Part shown: positions 21,378-32,367 of the stretch, one piece after another
How the letters are laid out: every line of letters starts with the position of its first letter
Position numbering within the stretch: the stretch's first letter is position 1
Assembly (NCBI GenBank): GCA_938084905.1
Contig: CALKEQ010000008.1
Span: forward strand, 1-64,000
From: an uncultured bacterium
Lineage (GTDB): Bacteria > Desulfobacterota > Syntrophorhabdia > Syntrophorhabdales > JANXAF01
DNA: 64,000 bases
Direction: 5' to 3'
Program-made: the position numbers and the translations under genes
The notes under the pieces: generated by a model
Database searches by the model: none
Told to the model about the DNA's origin: nothing
What the model saw: the letters and a program-made list of their open reading frames with translations, nothing else

Positions 21378-22688
21378 ATGCTTCTTATTGTCCATCACAC
21401 AGGTGAACCTTACGGCCTTTTGGGCCCACAGATGGCAGCTACATACATATCTAGAAGACTCTCAATTCCAACTTTCGTCTTGGGAGTAAAGAGGCAATTC
21501 AGTGAAGGAGAGTTTTTCAAATTCCTAAAGGAACATTACATTGACAAGGAAAAAATAGTCCTCTTTTCCTACCATTGCGGAAGGCCTGACATAATAAGAA
21601 TAGCTGAAACATTGAAAAAAATGGGTTACAGAACTGTTCTGGGTGGTCCACAAACGCAGAAGGACATGCCAGGAGAAGGAAAACTAAAAGGCCAAAAGTA
21701 CAGATTTGAGGGTTTGAGTGGTATCTTTGACCTCGGATACTCAGGACCTGTTGATGGTATTTCGGAAGAGATTCTCTTCAATGAAAATGGCCTACTTCAG
21801 GAAGAATGGGAAAGGGAGCTTAGTTTTCAGATTGACTGGGATAACATTTTTGTTTTCGGTGATAAACCGGAGAAAATTGAGGTTTTGACTGCTCAGGTTT
21901 TAAGGAGCATAGGATGCCCATATGCCAAAAAGAAAAGTAAGGTAGCTATCGATCCACCCTCATTTTTTCCCCAGCTTGGTCCACTCGAGATAGAAGCAGA
22001 AGGATGTAGTTTTTGTGATATTGCGTGGGACAAGGGATACAAAGGAACCATAAGTGATGAAAAGGTTCTTGAGCAGATAGAAAACCTACCGGTCGTTGGA
22101 GGAAAAAAGATACCTTTTGAGCTAATAGACGAGTATCCAATAGGTTTTCTTCCAAGGCTTATTGAACTGGCTACCTCAAGGGGAATAGAACTCAGCCAGA
22201 TAAACCTCGTTCTAAGAGCGGACGATATTTTGCGTAAAAGGGAGGTTTTGGAAAAATCCCTTTCTGAGATGAAAAGAATTGGAACAAAGCTTCTTTTATC
22301 TTCAATAGGCTTTGAATCGTTCAGCAACAGAATCCTTAAAAACCTAAACAAGGGTTTGACCGTATCCGAAAACCTTGAAGCAGTTAGCATAATCCGTGAA
22401 CTAAAAAGAAGATTTCCAGATGTCCTCTTTTATTCAAGAGATGAGGGCTCCGTACATGGGTTCATTCATCCAACACCTTGGGATGATAATGAGACGGAGA
22501 GTGAGATTAGGGCCACGATAGGAGCTTACGAGCTTTTTAGGGATATCCTTCCCTTTCACAGTACCCCTCTTATAATCCACCATGCCTGTGCACTTGGTGA
22601 ATGGGCAAGGAGAATAGAGGAAAAAATGGGGATTTCCTTCTCAAGAAGGGTAAATATAATCGAGTGGTGGAATTACGAGAAATGGTAA
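21378..22688 (+). CDS. Radical-SAM-like protein with atypical Cys motif (B12-binding-like N-terminus)
   Basis: VLGGPQ N-terminal motif; EAEGCSFC (CxxC only); IGFESFSNRILKNLNKGLT typical of radical SAM barrels. Confidence 0.6.
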   Translation: MLLIVHHTGEPYGLLGPQMAATYISRRLSIPTFVLGVKRQFSEGEFFKFLKEHYIDKEKIVLFSYHCGRPDIIRIAETLKKMGYRTVLGGPQTQKDMPGEGKLKGQKYRFEGLSGIFDLGYSGPVDGISEEILFNENGLLQEEWERELSFQIDWDNIFVFGDKPEKIEVLTAQVLRSIGCPYAKKKSKVAIDPPSFFPQLGPLEIEAEGCSFCDIAWDKGYKGTISDEKVLEQIENLPVVGGKKIPFELIDEYPIGFLPRLIELATSRGIELSQINLVLRADDILRKREVLEKSLSEMKRIGTKLLLSSIGFESFSNRILKNLNKGLTVSENLEAVSIIRELKRRFPDVLFYSRDEGSVHGFIHPTPWDDNETESEIRATIGAYELFRDILPFHSTPLIIHHACALGEWARRIEEKMGISFSRRVNIIEWWNYEKW

Positions 22689-23428
22689 AGGTTGTAGAGA
22701 TAAATGCAAAAAGCATAATAGGGCGTTCTCAGGTTTACGAGTACACGCTTAACCCTTACATTGGATGTGCCCACGCATGCCATTACTGTTATGCCAGGTT
22801 TGTAAAGAGATTCATGGGGATAAAGGAAAGATGGGGAAGTTTCGTGTACGTTAAAGTAAATGCGTTAAAGCTTATAGAAGAGGAGATAGAAAAAAAGAAA
22901 AAGGGCGAAGTTTGGATAAGTGGGATTTGCGATCCCTACCAGCCCATTGAGAGAACCTATAGGTTGACACGCAAATGTCTTGAAGTACTTCTATCGAGGG
23001 GATGGGATGTTTACATTCAGACCAAATCTCCCGCAATTCTTGATGATTTGGATCTTTTGAAGTCGTACAAAAACGTTAGCGTCTTTTTCACAATAACAAC
23101 AGCTGAAGATGAAATTGGAAAAATATTTGAACCTAATGCCCCTCCTATTTCAAAGAGGATAGAGGCATTAATGATACTCCACGAAGAAGGGATAAAGACC
23201 AATGTTATGATCGCACCAGTACTTCTAGGTTCTGAGTGCCTTCCTGAGAAGCTTAAGGACTATGTAGGATCTGTTATTATAGACAAACTCAATTACCATT
23301 ACGCGGACTGGGTGTACAAAAGGAACGGGATTGAATGGGCGAAAAGCGAGACTTTCTTTAAAGAAAAGGGCATGAAATTGAAAGAGGAATTTGAAAAGAA
23401 CGGAGTGAGATGTAGCCTACTTTTTTGA
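22682..23428 (+). CDS. SPL-family radical SAM protein
   Basis: NPYIGCAHACHYCYARF (CX3CX2C); start at ATG 22682 overlapping upstream stop (ATGGTAA). Confidence 0.85.
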   Translation: MVKVVEINAKSIIGRSQVYEYTLNPYIGCAHACHYCYARFVKRFMGIKERWGSFVYVKVNALKLIEEEIEKKKKGEVWISGICDPYQPIERTYRLTRKCLEVLLSRGWDVYIQTKSPAILDDLDLLKSYKNVSVFFTITTAEDEIGKIFEPNAPPISKRIEALMILHEEGIKTNVMIAPVLLGSECLPEKLKDYVGSVIIDKLNYHYADWVYKRNGIEWAKSETFFKEKGMKLKEEFEKNGVRCSLLF

Positions 23429-23438
23429 ATTTTCAGTA

Positions 23439-24248
23439 TTATGGGAGCCAACTGATAAGATAGTCCAGTCCAAACGTCTCAACATCTTCACTTTCTATTA
23501 TTACTCTGCCCCTAAAATCCATCTTTTTTAGGGTCGTCAAAATCCGTTTTATGTCAAGCATCCCAGAGTACAAAAGGTGGTTGTCGCTTCTTCCATAGTT
23601 ATTGTGGAGATGGATTTGTGAAATGTGATCCTTATTTTCGCGTATTTCACCTACGATCGATTCCTCAATAGACTCTATCCCTTTTTGCATTTTCCCAATT
23701 AAAGAGTGGCCTACATCGTAACAGGCAGAGAGCGAAAATCTGTCCATTATCCTTTTAAAATCCCTGATTTCATGGAAAAAAGAGATGGCGAAGGGAACGT
23801 TCTCTATTAGCAGATCGACCTTTCTCTTCTCGGCGTAGCTTAAAAGAATACCCAATTCATCGTAAAAGTACTTCTCTGCAGTCTCTTTCACATCCAGCTG
23901 AGCTACAAAATTGAACCCAGGGTGGATTACAACCGGGTTTAAACCGAAGGACTCCGCGAAATCTATGGATTTTAAAATCCTCATTCTGGAGAAGATCCTT
24001 ATCTCTTCAAAAAGGCTACCTATATTACATTCTATCCATGGACCATGAAGGGAAAAGGAAGCACCCATCCTTTTTAGCCCTTCCACCTCTTTTAAAAAGT
24101 CGGAGTTTAAAATCTCGAGCTGGGGAACCTCAAAGGCAAGCTCAAAAAAGGTTATACCTTTTTCTACTGCCATTCTCAGTGTCTTAAGGACGTTTTCCCT
24201 TTTGAGAAAATACGCAGAGATGCCAAGATTCACGTTAAATATTGACAA
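23439..24248 (-). CDS. Sugar phosphate isomerase/epimerase (xylose isomerase-like TIM barrel)
   Basis: SLHGPWI, HPGFN, IENVPF, HLHNNYG, IIESE. Confidence 0.8.
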   Translation of the reverse strand: MSIFNVNLGISAYFLKRENVLKTLRMAVEKGITFFELAFEVPQLEILNSDFLKEVEGLKRMGASFSLHGPWIECNIGSLFEEIRIFSRMRILKSIDFAESFGLNPVVIHPGFNFVAQLDVKETAEKYFYDELGILLSYAEKRKVDLLIENVPFAISFFHEIRDFKRIMDRFSLSACYDVGHSLIGKMQKGIESIEESIVGEIRENKDHISQIHLHNNYGRSDNHLLYSGMLDIKRILTTLKKMDFRGRVIIESEDVETFGLDYLISWLP

Positions 24249-24343
24249 AAATACCGGTTTTTTTTCAAGCTTTTTTGGAGGTGATTTTTTCTTTACATAA
24301 ACGAGAAAAAGCGTTAATAAGTCTATTCCAAAGGAGAGCCAAT

Positions 24344-25507
24344 ATGGTCAAGTTGGCATCAAGAATGGAGAAAATACCACCCTATCTATTTGCGAGGATT
24401 GACAAAAAGAAAGAGGAGGCGAAGAAAAAAGGTGTAGACCTTATCGATCTAAGCATTGGAGATCCTGACATCCCGACCCCTTCTCACATTGTTGAAAAAA
24501 TGAAGGAAGCAGTCTCTGATGAAAAAAACCATCGTTATCCAAGTTACGAGGGCATGAGAGAATTTAGAGAAGCAGTTGCCGAGTGGTTTAAAAAAAGGTT
24601 CGGTTTAGAGCTTGACCCTGAAAAAGAGATTCTTACACTTATAGGCTCAAAGGATGGGATCTCCCACATACCGCTTGCTTACGTTGAGGATGGCGATCCT
24701 GTTCTGGTCCCCTCCCCTGGTTATCCTGTGTACAGAATCATGACCTTACTTTCCGGTGGCTTACCATATGTTATGCCCCTTAAAGAGGAAAATGATTTTC
24801 TTCCAAAAATAGAAGATATCCCCTCTTCCGTTGCAAAAAAGTCCAAGCTTATGTTCCTTAACTATCCAAATAACCCGACAGCACAACACGCCCCTGATGA
24901 TTTTTTTGAGAAGGTTGTAGATTTTGCGAAAAAAAATGAAATTGTCATCTGTCACGATGCGGCTTACTCTGAAATATACTTCGATGACTTTAGACCCAAA
25001 AGCATCTTGGAGTATGACAGAAAGAAGGAGGTATCCATAGAATTTCACTCTCTCTCCAAGACATACTGTATGACTGGCTGGAGAATTGGATTTGCAGTGG
25101 GAAATAGAGAGGTTATATCGGCCCTTGCCAGATTGAAAACGAACATCGATTCGGGTGTCTTCCAGGCTATACAGGTGGCAGGGAGAGAGGCTCTTCTAGG
25201 AGATCAAAAGTGTGTAGATGAGATAAGGGAGATATATAGGAGGAGAAGGGATCTAATTTTTGAAGGCCTAAAATCTTTGGGCTTTCAGTTGAGAAAGCCG
25301 CTTGTAACCTTTTACCTCTGGGTCAAGGTACCCCCCGGTTTTAATTCTGAAAGCTTTTGTGAGTATCTCATAGAAAAGGCAGGAATAGTTGTTACACCTG
25401 GCAGCGGATTTGGGGAAGAAGGGGAGGGTTATTTTAGAATCTCTTTAACAACTAGTGAGGAAAGGATAAAGGAAAGCCTAGAGAGATTGCGGTCACTTGC
25501 CCTTTAA
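24344..25507 (+). CDS. dapL: LL-diaminopimelate aminotransferase
   Basis: [43 protein letters not shown]; start re-placed at ATG 24344 with GGAG. Confidence 0.85.
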   Translation: MVKLASRMEKIPPYLFARIDKKKEEAKKKGVDLIDLSIGDPDIPTPSHIVEKMKEAVSDEKNHRYPSYEGMREFREAVAEWFKKRFGLELDPEKEILTLIGSKDGISHIPLAYVEDGDPVLVPSPGYPVYRIMTLLSGGLPYVMPLKEENDFLPKIEDIPSSVAKKSKLMFLNYPNNPTAQHAPDDFFEKVVDFAKKNEIVICHDAAYSEIYFDDFRPKSILEYDRKKEVSIEFHSLSKTYCMTGWRIGFAVGNREVISALARLKTNIDSGVFQAIQVAGREALLGDQKCVDEIREIYRRRRDLIFEGLKSLGFQLRKPLVTFYLWVKVPPGFNSESFCEYLIEKAGIVVTPGSGFGEEGEGYFRISLTTSEERIKESLERLRSLAL

Positions 25508-26871
25508 TTTCTTTTCTTACCCCCAATTATCATCTCTGGAATCCTTAAAGTTGGCTGCCCATCCGAAACTGGAACACCTTGACCATCTTTACCACAGGTT
25601 CCTATTCCAAAATTAAGATCATTTCCAACCATGTCTATGGCCTTCAAAACCTCTGGACCATTTCCCATTATGGTTGCGTTCTTTACCATCTCGCCTGTTT
25701 TCCCTCCCTCTATCATGTAACCTTCGAGAACTTCAAAAACAAAATCTCCAGTTACAGTATCGACCTGTCCCCCACCCATCTTTTTCACGTAAAGCCCTTT
25801 ATCAACAGAAGCTATTATCTCCTCAGGGAGGGAATTTCCAGGCAGGATAAAGGTGTTGCTCATTCTTGGGATCACCTTATGTCTGAAAGATTCTCTCCTT
25901 CCGTTGCCTGTAGATCTTGTCCCATATTTCATGGCGTAAAATTTGTCGAATAGGTAAGATCTGAGTATCCCATTTTCAACGAGAATTGTTCTCTCCGATG
26001 GGGTACCCTCATCATCGAAGGCGTAGCTTCCCCTCATGTTGTGTAAGGTTTTATCATCAACTATCGTTATAAGTGGAGAGGCTACTTTTTCACCAATTAG
26101 GCCCTTATAGCATGAAAGCCCTTCCAGTGCAAGATCTGCTTCAAGTCCGTGACCTATGGCTTCATGGATCATTGTACCTCCTGCCTCTGAGGCAAGAACA
26201 ACCGTTGCCTGACCCATTGGTGCTTCCCTTGCTCTCAAAAGTCCCTTTAGTCTCTCCACGGTTTTTTGGACAAACTGAAAAATCCTCTCCTCAGTCAGAT
26301 ATTCAAACCCAAAAAAACCTCCAATTGACTCGTAGGAGGTCTGAATCTCTCCGTTTTCCTCCCCAACGACGAGAAGATTTAGGATAAGCTGATGCCGCCT
26401 ATCGGAAATAGCCTCCCCTTTTGTTGTAAAGATCTTTACCTCTTGGATTGTGTCCCTGTATATTACCCTTGTCTGCTTGATTCTACTGTCCATCTTTATT
26501 GCGGTTTTCTCTATCTTTTCAACGATTTTCATCTTTTCATCAAGGTGGACAGAATCTCTGTCTCTTTGAATCTGGAAAGGATATTCTGCAGTTATTAGTG
26601 AGAAGGCTTCTATCTTAGGGAAGGAGATGCCAAAAACTCCGTTTGCCTCATCTAGTAATCTCTCCTCTTCCACAGAATTGGTACTGAAGATGTGCTGCTT
26701 CCAAGGTGTGATAATTCTTAAAGATGAACCCCTGTCCTCCGCCTCTTCCACCCTTTCGAATTTGGACGATTCCCTGTGAATGTAGGTGTACCTTTTTTTT
26801 TCAATGAAGAGGTCACCGTAGATCAAATCGCCACTTAAAAGTTTTTTTACGGTCTCCATTCCCTCAATCAT
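25504..26871 (-). CDS. tldD: TldD/PmbA family metalloprotease, TldD type
   Basis: [19 protein letters not shown] (HExxxH). Confidence 0.9.
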   Translation of the reverse strand: MIEGMETVKKLLSGDLIYGDLFIEKKRYTYIHRESSKFERVEEAEDRGSSLRIITPWKQHIFSTNSVEEERLLDEANGVFGISFPKIEAFSLITAEYPFQIQRDRDSVHLDEKMKIVEKIEKTAIKMDSRIKQTRVIYRDTIQEVKIFTTKGEAISDRRHQLILNLLVVGEENGEIQTSYESIGGFFGFEYLTEERIFQFVQKTVERLKGLLRAREAPMGQATVVLASEAGGTMIHEAIGHGLEADLALEGLSCYKGLIGEKVASPLITIVDDKTLHNMRGSYAFDDEGTPSERTILVENGILRSYLFDKFYAMKYGTRSTGNGRRESFRHKVIPRMSNTFILPGNSLPEEIIASVDKGLYVKKMGGGQVDTVTGDFVFEVLEGYMIEGGKTGEMVKNATIMGNGPEVLKAIDMVGNDLNFGIGTCGKDGQGVPVSDGQPTLRIPEMIIGGKKRN

Positions 26872-27094
26872 CCTTTTCCTCCTTGAAACTAAGAAGTGTT
26901 ATACCGCTTGCCCTTAGATCTTTTATTATCCTTTCTAGCTCCTCTTCCTGGGATGCCGGATATATAAGCTCAATAAGTCCGCGAACTTCATCAATTACGG
27001 AGACCATACAAACATCCTCATACGACTCGAAGATGTCTTTCAGGTACTTCATATGCTTTCTCTCCGTTATGTATCTTTTCGTTTTTTCAATCAT
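26864..27094 (-). CDS. DUF4911-like small protein
   Basis: 76 aa; VIDEVRGLIELIYPASQEEELERIIKDL; overlaps tldD start. Confidence 0.6.
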   Translation of the reverse strand: MIEKTKRYITERKHMKYLKDIFESYEDVCMVSVIDEVRGLIELIYPASQEEELERIIKDLRASGITLLSFKEEKDD

Positions 27095-28071
27095 CTCGAT
27101 TTGAGCATCTCTAAAAAGGCCTCTATTCTCAATTTTGTTCTTGTATCGAGGGGCTTTGGAAGCTCGCCTTCAATGGTTAGGATCGGAAGGTCAAATGTGT
27201 CCTTGAGTATGAGATCCTCCATGATCCTGAAGCAGAAGGTTTGAACGTAGTGGATTATGCCCTTTACATTTCTCTTTCTTATCTCCCTTCTTATATCCTC
27301 TATTCTTGCGAAGATTCCATATGGATAGGTGTACCTTAAGTACCTTTCGACTATATCACATCGAAAGTAGGGGAGACTGAACTGCCTCTGGATCTCATTG
27401 AAAACAACGTATCCCCCTTTTCCTTCTATAAACTCGTAAAGGTCCAGAATAATAGGAGGGACACCAACGTAGGCGAGCCTTATTCCCTCCCTTTTTTCAC
27501 CCTCCATTTTCTCTTTAAGAAAAGACTTTAACATCTCCTTATAGGCCCTGTAGTCGCCCTTCATATCTGACGCCTGTACAAGCCACACATGGTTTTCGTA
27601 ACCTGAGATTAACCCATCCCTATAGGTTAACTCATCTACCTTTTTGAGAAGCCTTCTCACACTTTGTATTTCCCTTTCCACTTTTTTTAGCGCACTCTCA
27701 TCCACTGAAAATAGGCGCATAAACTTCTCTATCTCTTTTTTTAACGTATCCCTGTCCCTATCATAAGGGTACGCGAATGGAATCACTTCAACACCCTTAT
27801 GACTCAGTATTTCGGAGAGGGCTTCCGTGTTGCTACAGTCCCCGACCATTACGGTAACAACTGTACCGATTTTCTTTTCTTTTACAACGCCGTATATACC
27901 TTTTGTCCAGTTGCACATACTTCTCGGAAATCCATCCTTTTCAGCTATTTCTATGAAATGGATCGGATCCTTGTCTGTTATGAATAGATTGTTCAGATCC
28001 AAAGGCACACAATTAGCTGCAAAGAGGACTTCAACAGGAATGGTTGTAGTAAAACCGACGACCCTACTCAT
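27091..28071 (-). CDS. 2-hydroxyacyl-CoA dehydratase (HgdB/D-component) family protein
   Basis: GFTTTIPVEVLFAANCVPLDLNNLF, SMCNWTKGIYG, VGDCSNTEAL. Confidence 0.85.
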   Translation of the reverse strand: MSRVVGFTTTIPVEVLFAANCVPLDLNNLFITDKDPIHFIEIAEKDGFPRSMCNWTKGIYGVVKEKKIGTVVTVMVGDCSNTEALSEILSHKGVEVIPFAYPYDRDRDTLKKEIEKFMRLFSVDESALKKVEREIQSVRRLLKKVDELTYRDGLISGYENHVWLVQASDMKGDYRAYKEMLKSFLKEKMEGEKREGIRLAYVGVPPIILDLYEFIEGKGGYVVFNEIQRQFSLPYFRCDIVERYLRYTYPYGIFARIEDIRREIRKRNVKGIIHYVQTFCFRIMEDLILKDTFDLPILTIEGELPKPLDTRTKLRIEAFLEMLKSR

Positions 28072-28841
28072 TCCATCTCACGAATTAGCTCAAACATATC
28101 CAAAAATTTTTCAGGCGGAATCTCTTCCGCCCTCACAGATTTTTCGAGTCCGGCCCTTTCAAAGAGGGATTGGATCGCATATAAAGAGTAGGAATGTTTA
28201 AGGGAGTTAAAAAGTAACTTCCTTTTTTGGCGAAAACAGTTCTTTACGAATGTGAAAAAATCCGGCGGAATTCTCCTTGAGCTTTCCTTAAAAATAAAGG
28301 AGACAAAGGCACTATCGACTTTTGGAGGGGGAACGAACAACTCGGGTGGTAAAAGGAATTCGATTTTTGTATTCGCGAGTACTTGGCTTATAACAGATAA
28401 GGCACCGAATGATTTACTTTTCGGTTTTGCGGTGATCCTTTCTGCTACTTCCCTCTGCAGGGTAAGATATGCACTTTCCACATGATTTAGGTTATTGAAA
28501 ATCTTAAAAAGGATAGGCCCCGTTATCTTATAAGGGATGTTGCCAATTATCTTTACGTTTCTTTGGGCTGCGAAAGCTGCTATATCGAGCTTTAAGAAAT
28601 CTCCGTATATTATTTTCACGTTACTGTTTTTAGCTATCTCATCCAGATAGGGAGAGAAAGTCCTATCTATCTCAACTGCGTAGATTTGGCCAGCCACCTC
28701 CTTTAGAAGGTTTGTTAGCTCCCCTGTTCCTGCTCCTATTTCGATTACCGTGTCTTCCTTTGTAATGTCAGTCCTAGATAACATCTTTTTCAGGATGTTC
28801 TTCTCCTTGAGCAAGTGCTGGGAGAGAGACTTCTTTAACAT
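28068..28841 (-). CDS. rsmA: 16S rRNA (adenine1518-N6/adenine1519-N6)-dimethyltransferase
   Basis: VIEIGAGTGELTNLL; IIGNIPYKITGPILFK. Confidence 0.92.
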   Translation of the reverse strand: MLKKSLSQHLLKEKNILKKMLSRTDITKEDTVIEIGAGTGELTNLLKEVAGQIYAVEIDRTFSPYLDEIAKNSNVKIIYGDFLKLDIAAFAAQRNVKIIGNIPYKITGPILFKIFNNLNHVESAYLTLQREVAERITAKPKSKSFGALSVISQVLANTKIEFLLPPELFVPPPKVDSAFVSFIFKESSRRIPPDFFTFVKNCFRQKRKLLFNSLKHSYSLYAIQSLFERAGLEKSVRAEEIPPEKFLDMFELIREME

Positions 28842-29842
28842 CCTTTGTAATTTATGGACATTCTTGAAAAACCTTTCACTGTGATAGGGGAGACGATCCC
28901 GCTTTTATAACGATAAAAGCCTAAAAGGGCCACCATTGCGGCATTGTCGGTGCAGTATTCTGGAGATGGGAAGAAAACCTCAATCCCTTCTTTTTCCGAT
29001 TTTTCGAAAAACATCTCTCTCAGCCTTTCGTTCGATGCTACCCCTCCCCCAACAACTATCCTTTTTACTGATAGCGCCTTGGCAGCCCTTAAAGTTTTTT
29101 CTGTTAGTACGTCGCAGATAGCCTCCTGAAAGGAGGCCACTATATGGTTTATCGTCTCATTGGTGGGAGGGTTCCTTTTTACAAAATTCAAAAAAGAGGT
29201 TTTTAGCCCACTGAAGCTGAAGTCAAAATTATCCTCTTCAAGCATCGGTCTTGGAAAGTTGACGAAGTCCCTCTTTCCTCCCTTAGATAACCTTTCAACT
29301 GCCACCCCTCCCGGATACCCAAGGTTTAGGAACTTGGCTATTTTGTCAAAGGCTTCACCTGCCGCATCATCCCTTGTGCTCCCAATTACTTCAAAATGGC
29401 AGTAATTCCTCACAAGCAGGATGAGAGAATGGCCTCCAGATACAACAAGTGCAAGAAAAGGGAAATCGATCTTTTTTTCTAAAAAAATGCTCATAGCATG
29501 GGCCTCTATGTGGTTAACAGCGGCGAGAGGTTTACCCAGAGAGAGGGAGAGACCCTTGGCGAAAGAAAGACCCACAAGGATTGATCCTATAAGCCCTGGT
29601 CCGGCTGTAACCGCGATCAGATCCAAGGATTTTGGAGAAAATTGATGAGACCTCATGAACTGAAGAAAAAGGGGCTCTATGTATTCTATATGTTTTCTGG
29701 AGGCTATCTCTGGAACAACACCTCCAAAAATCCTGTGAAGCTCATTTTGGTTAAAAACAACGTTTGCTTTGACATTTGTGTCATCTTCGAGAATTGAGAA
29801 GGATGTGTCATCACATGAGGTGTCTATGCCCAAAATGTACAT
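28835..29842 (-). CDS. tsaD: tRNA N6-adenosine threonylcarbamoyltransferase
   Basis: LGIDTSCDDTS; NHIEAHAMS; VVGGGVASNERLRE. Confidence 0.95.
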   Translation of the reverse strand: MYILGIDTSCDDTSFSILEDDTNVKANVVFNQNELHRIFGGVVPEIASRKHIEYIEPLFLQFMRSHQFSPKSLDLIAVTAGPGLIGSILVGLSFAKGLSLSLGKPLAAVNHIEAHAMSIFLEKKIDFPFLALVVSGGHSLILLVRNYCHFEVIGSTRDDAAGEAFDKIAKFLNLGYPGGVAVERLSKGGKRDFVNFPRPMLEEDNFDFSFSGLKTSFLNFVKRNPPTNETINHIVASFQEAICDVLTEKTLRAAKALSVKRIVVGGGVASNERLREMFFEKSEKEGIEVFFPSPEYCTDNAAMVALLGFYRYKSGIVSPITVKGFSRMSINYKGC

Positions 29843-29852
29843 TTTACGTTAC

Positions 29853-31241
29853 TTAAAGTTCCTGCCAATGAATTTTTATTTTTTCTTTTCCCTTTAGAGA
29901 GGTGAGAAGTCTTTTTAAAGCCTCCTCCCTCTTTTTTGTGAAAGCGTTAATCACGTACTCAGTTTTCCTTTTCTCCCAAACTTCCCTTTCCGGGATTTTT
30001 TCGCTGTCGAATGAGAAAACATAGAATTTTCCAGATATTTCTACTGGCTTTTTGTAAACCGGGTTCTTTTTGTCCAGCTGAAATAGGCCTCTGTCCTCAT
30101 CTGGAATCTGGCCTATCCCCGGTATACTCGTCGAGTTCCTTTGGACAAAGTCCGTAACTTTCTGGAATTTAGAATCGCTCTCACTTAATGCTTGGGATGC
30201 TTTCTCTTTCGCCATTTTCTTTGCTTTTTCCAGAATTATCCTCTCTTTCAACTTTTTTTTGACAAGCTCCTTTTCAAGGGGCTGTCCTTGCCTATAGTCA
30301 ACGAGCTGGAATATGTAGTATCCATTTTGTACCCTCACAGGTAACGATATATCTCCGACCCTTAAGTCCGTAAGCCATGAGAAGTCTTTTACCTCTTTCA
30401 ATCTTTGCTTAAGTTGGCTTTCAGGTAAAAACCCAGAATCATAAACGGAAAGACCATAGGTTTTTGCAAACGTATGAAGGTCCCTTGATTTAATAAGCTC
30501 CATGTACGCTCTGTCTTCCCTTATCGGCCCTTTGTCTTCTATTACTACGTATTTAAGCCTATAGACGGCCTCCGAGACGTAGGTTCCCTTCTCTTTCTCG
30601 TAGCGCTCCTCTATCTCTTTTTCGCTTACTTTTACTTTTTCCCTATAATCGTCCGGAGAAAAGACGGAATATCTGAACCTTACCATTCCGTTTTCTCTTT
30701 TATACTCCTCCCATGCATCCTCTTCTCCAAAACTTACCGCAAGGTCTTTAAAAATTTCCGAAGACTTAACTATTCTTAAAGCTGTCCTTTCCTTTCTTTC
30801 AAAGTCCTTAGGGTCCACATTTTCCCTCTTTAAAACCTCAAGGAATTTCTTTTTGTCAAACCTTCCATCTTTCTTGAAAGCCTCTATTCGGTTCAAGTGC
30901 TCCATGTATTCGGTTTCAGAGACATCGATCCCCATTTTTTCCGAAAGAATCAAAAGCAAGTAACGGTCAATCAGGTTTTCTATAGCTTTTTCCTTGATTT
31001 TTAGATCCTTCGATGCCTCTTCGTCAAATTTGTGTTTAAGGATCGATCTCTCCAGTTCAATCACTCTTTTGACCTCCTCGTAATACTCTGGATAATAGAT
31101 CCGGTATTTTCCAACCTCCGCCACAACTTTCTCGCTCACTCTAAATGTTCCTATTCCCCAAAAAACGAAGACTACAATAATCATTCCGAAGAGAGCTTTT
31201 ATGAAAAAACTAGTAGCCTTTGTTCTTAAGAATCTGAGCAT
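29853..31241 (-). CDS. SurA/PpiD-like peptidylprolyl isomerase/chaperone, membrane anchored
   Basis: N-terminal TM LFGMIIVVFVFWGIGTF, SurA_N-like helical region, parvulin-like segment. Confidence 0.8.
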   Translation of the reverse strand: MLRFLRTKATSFFIKALFGMIIVVFVFWGIGTFRVSEKVVAEVGKYRIYYPEYYEEVKRVIELERSILKHKFDEEASKDLKIKEKAIENLIDRYLLLILSEKMGIDVSETEYMEHLNRIEAFKKDGRFDKKKFLEVLKRENVDPKDFERKERTALRIVKSSEIFKDLAVSFGEEDAWEEYKRENGMVRFRYSVFSPDDYREKVKVSEKEIEERYEKEKGTYVSEAVYRLKYVVIEDKGPIREDRAYMELIKSRDLHTFAKTYGLSVYDSGFLPESQLKQRLKEVKDFSWLTDLRVGDISLPVRVQNGYYIFQLVDYRQGQPLEKELVKKKLKERIILEKAKKMAKEKASQALSESDSKFQKVTDFVQRNSTSIPGIGQIPDEDRGLFQLDKKNPVYKKPVEISGKFYVFSFDSEKIPEREVWEKRKTEYVINAFTKKREEALKRLLTSLKGKEKIKIHWQEL

Positions 31242-31269
31242 TGATTTTGTTAGTCTAACATAGTATATT
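31241..31269 (+). promoter_or_regulatory. mreB promoter with internal palindrome
   Basis: TTGATT - N17 - TATATT; spacer carries TGTTAG-T-CTAACA. Confidence 0.7.
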
Positions 31270-31271
31270 AA

Positions 31272-32357
<1,086 letters not shown>

Positions 32358-32367
32358 AGGTCACTAC

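Noticed and set aside
21893-22390. 165-aa minus-strand ORF
   Set aside because: Antisense to the radical-SAM-like gene; Ser/Phe/Leu-rich with no domain signature.
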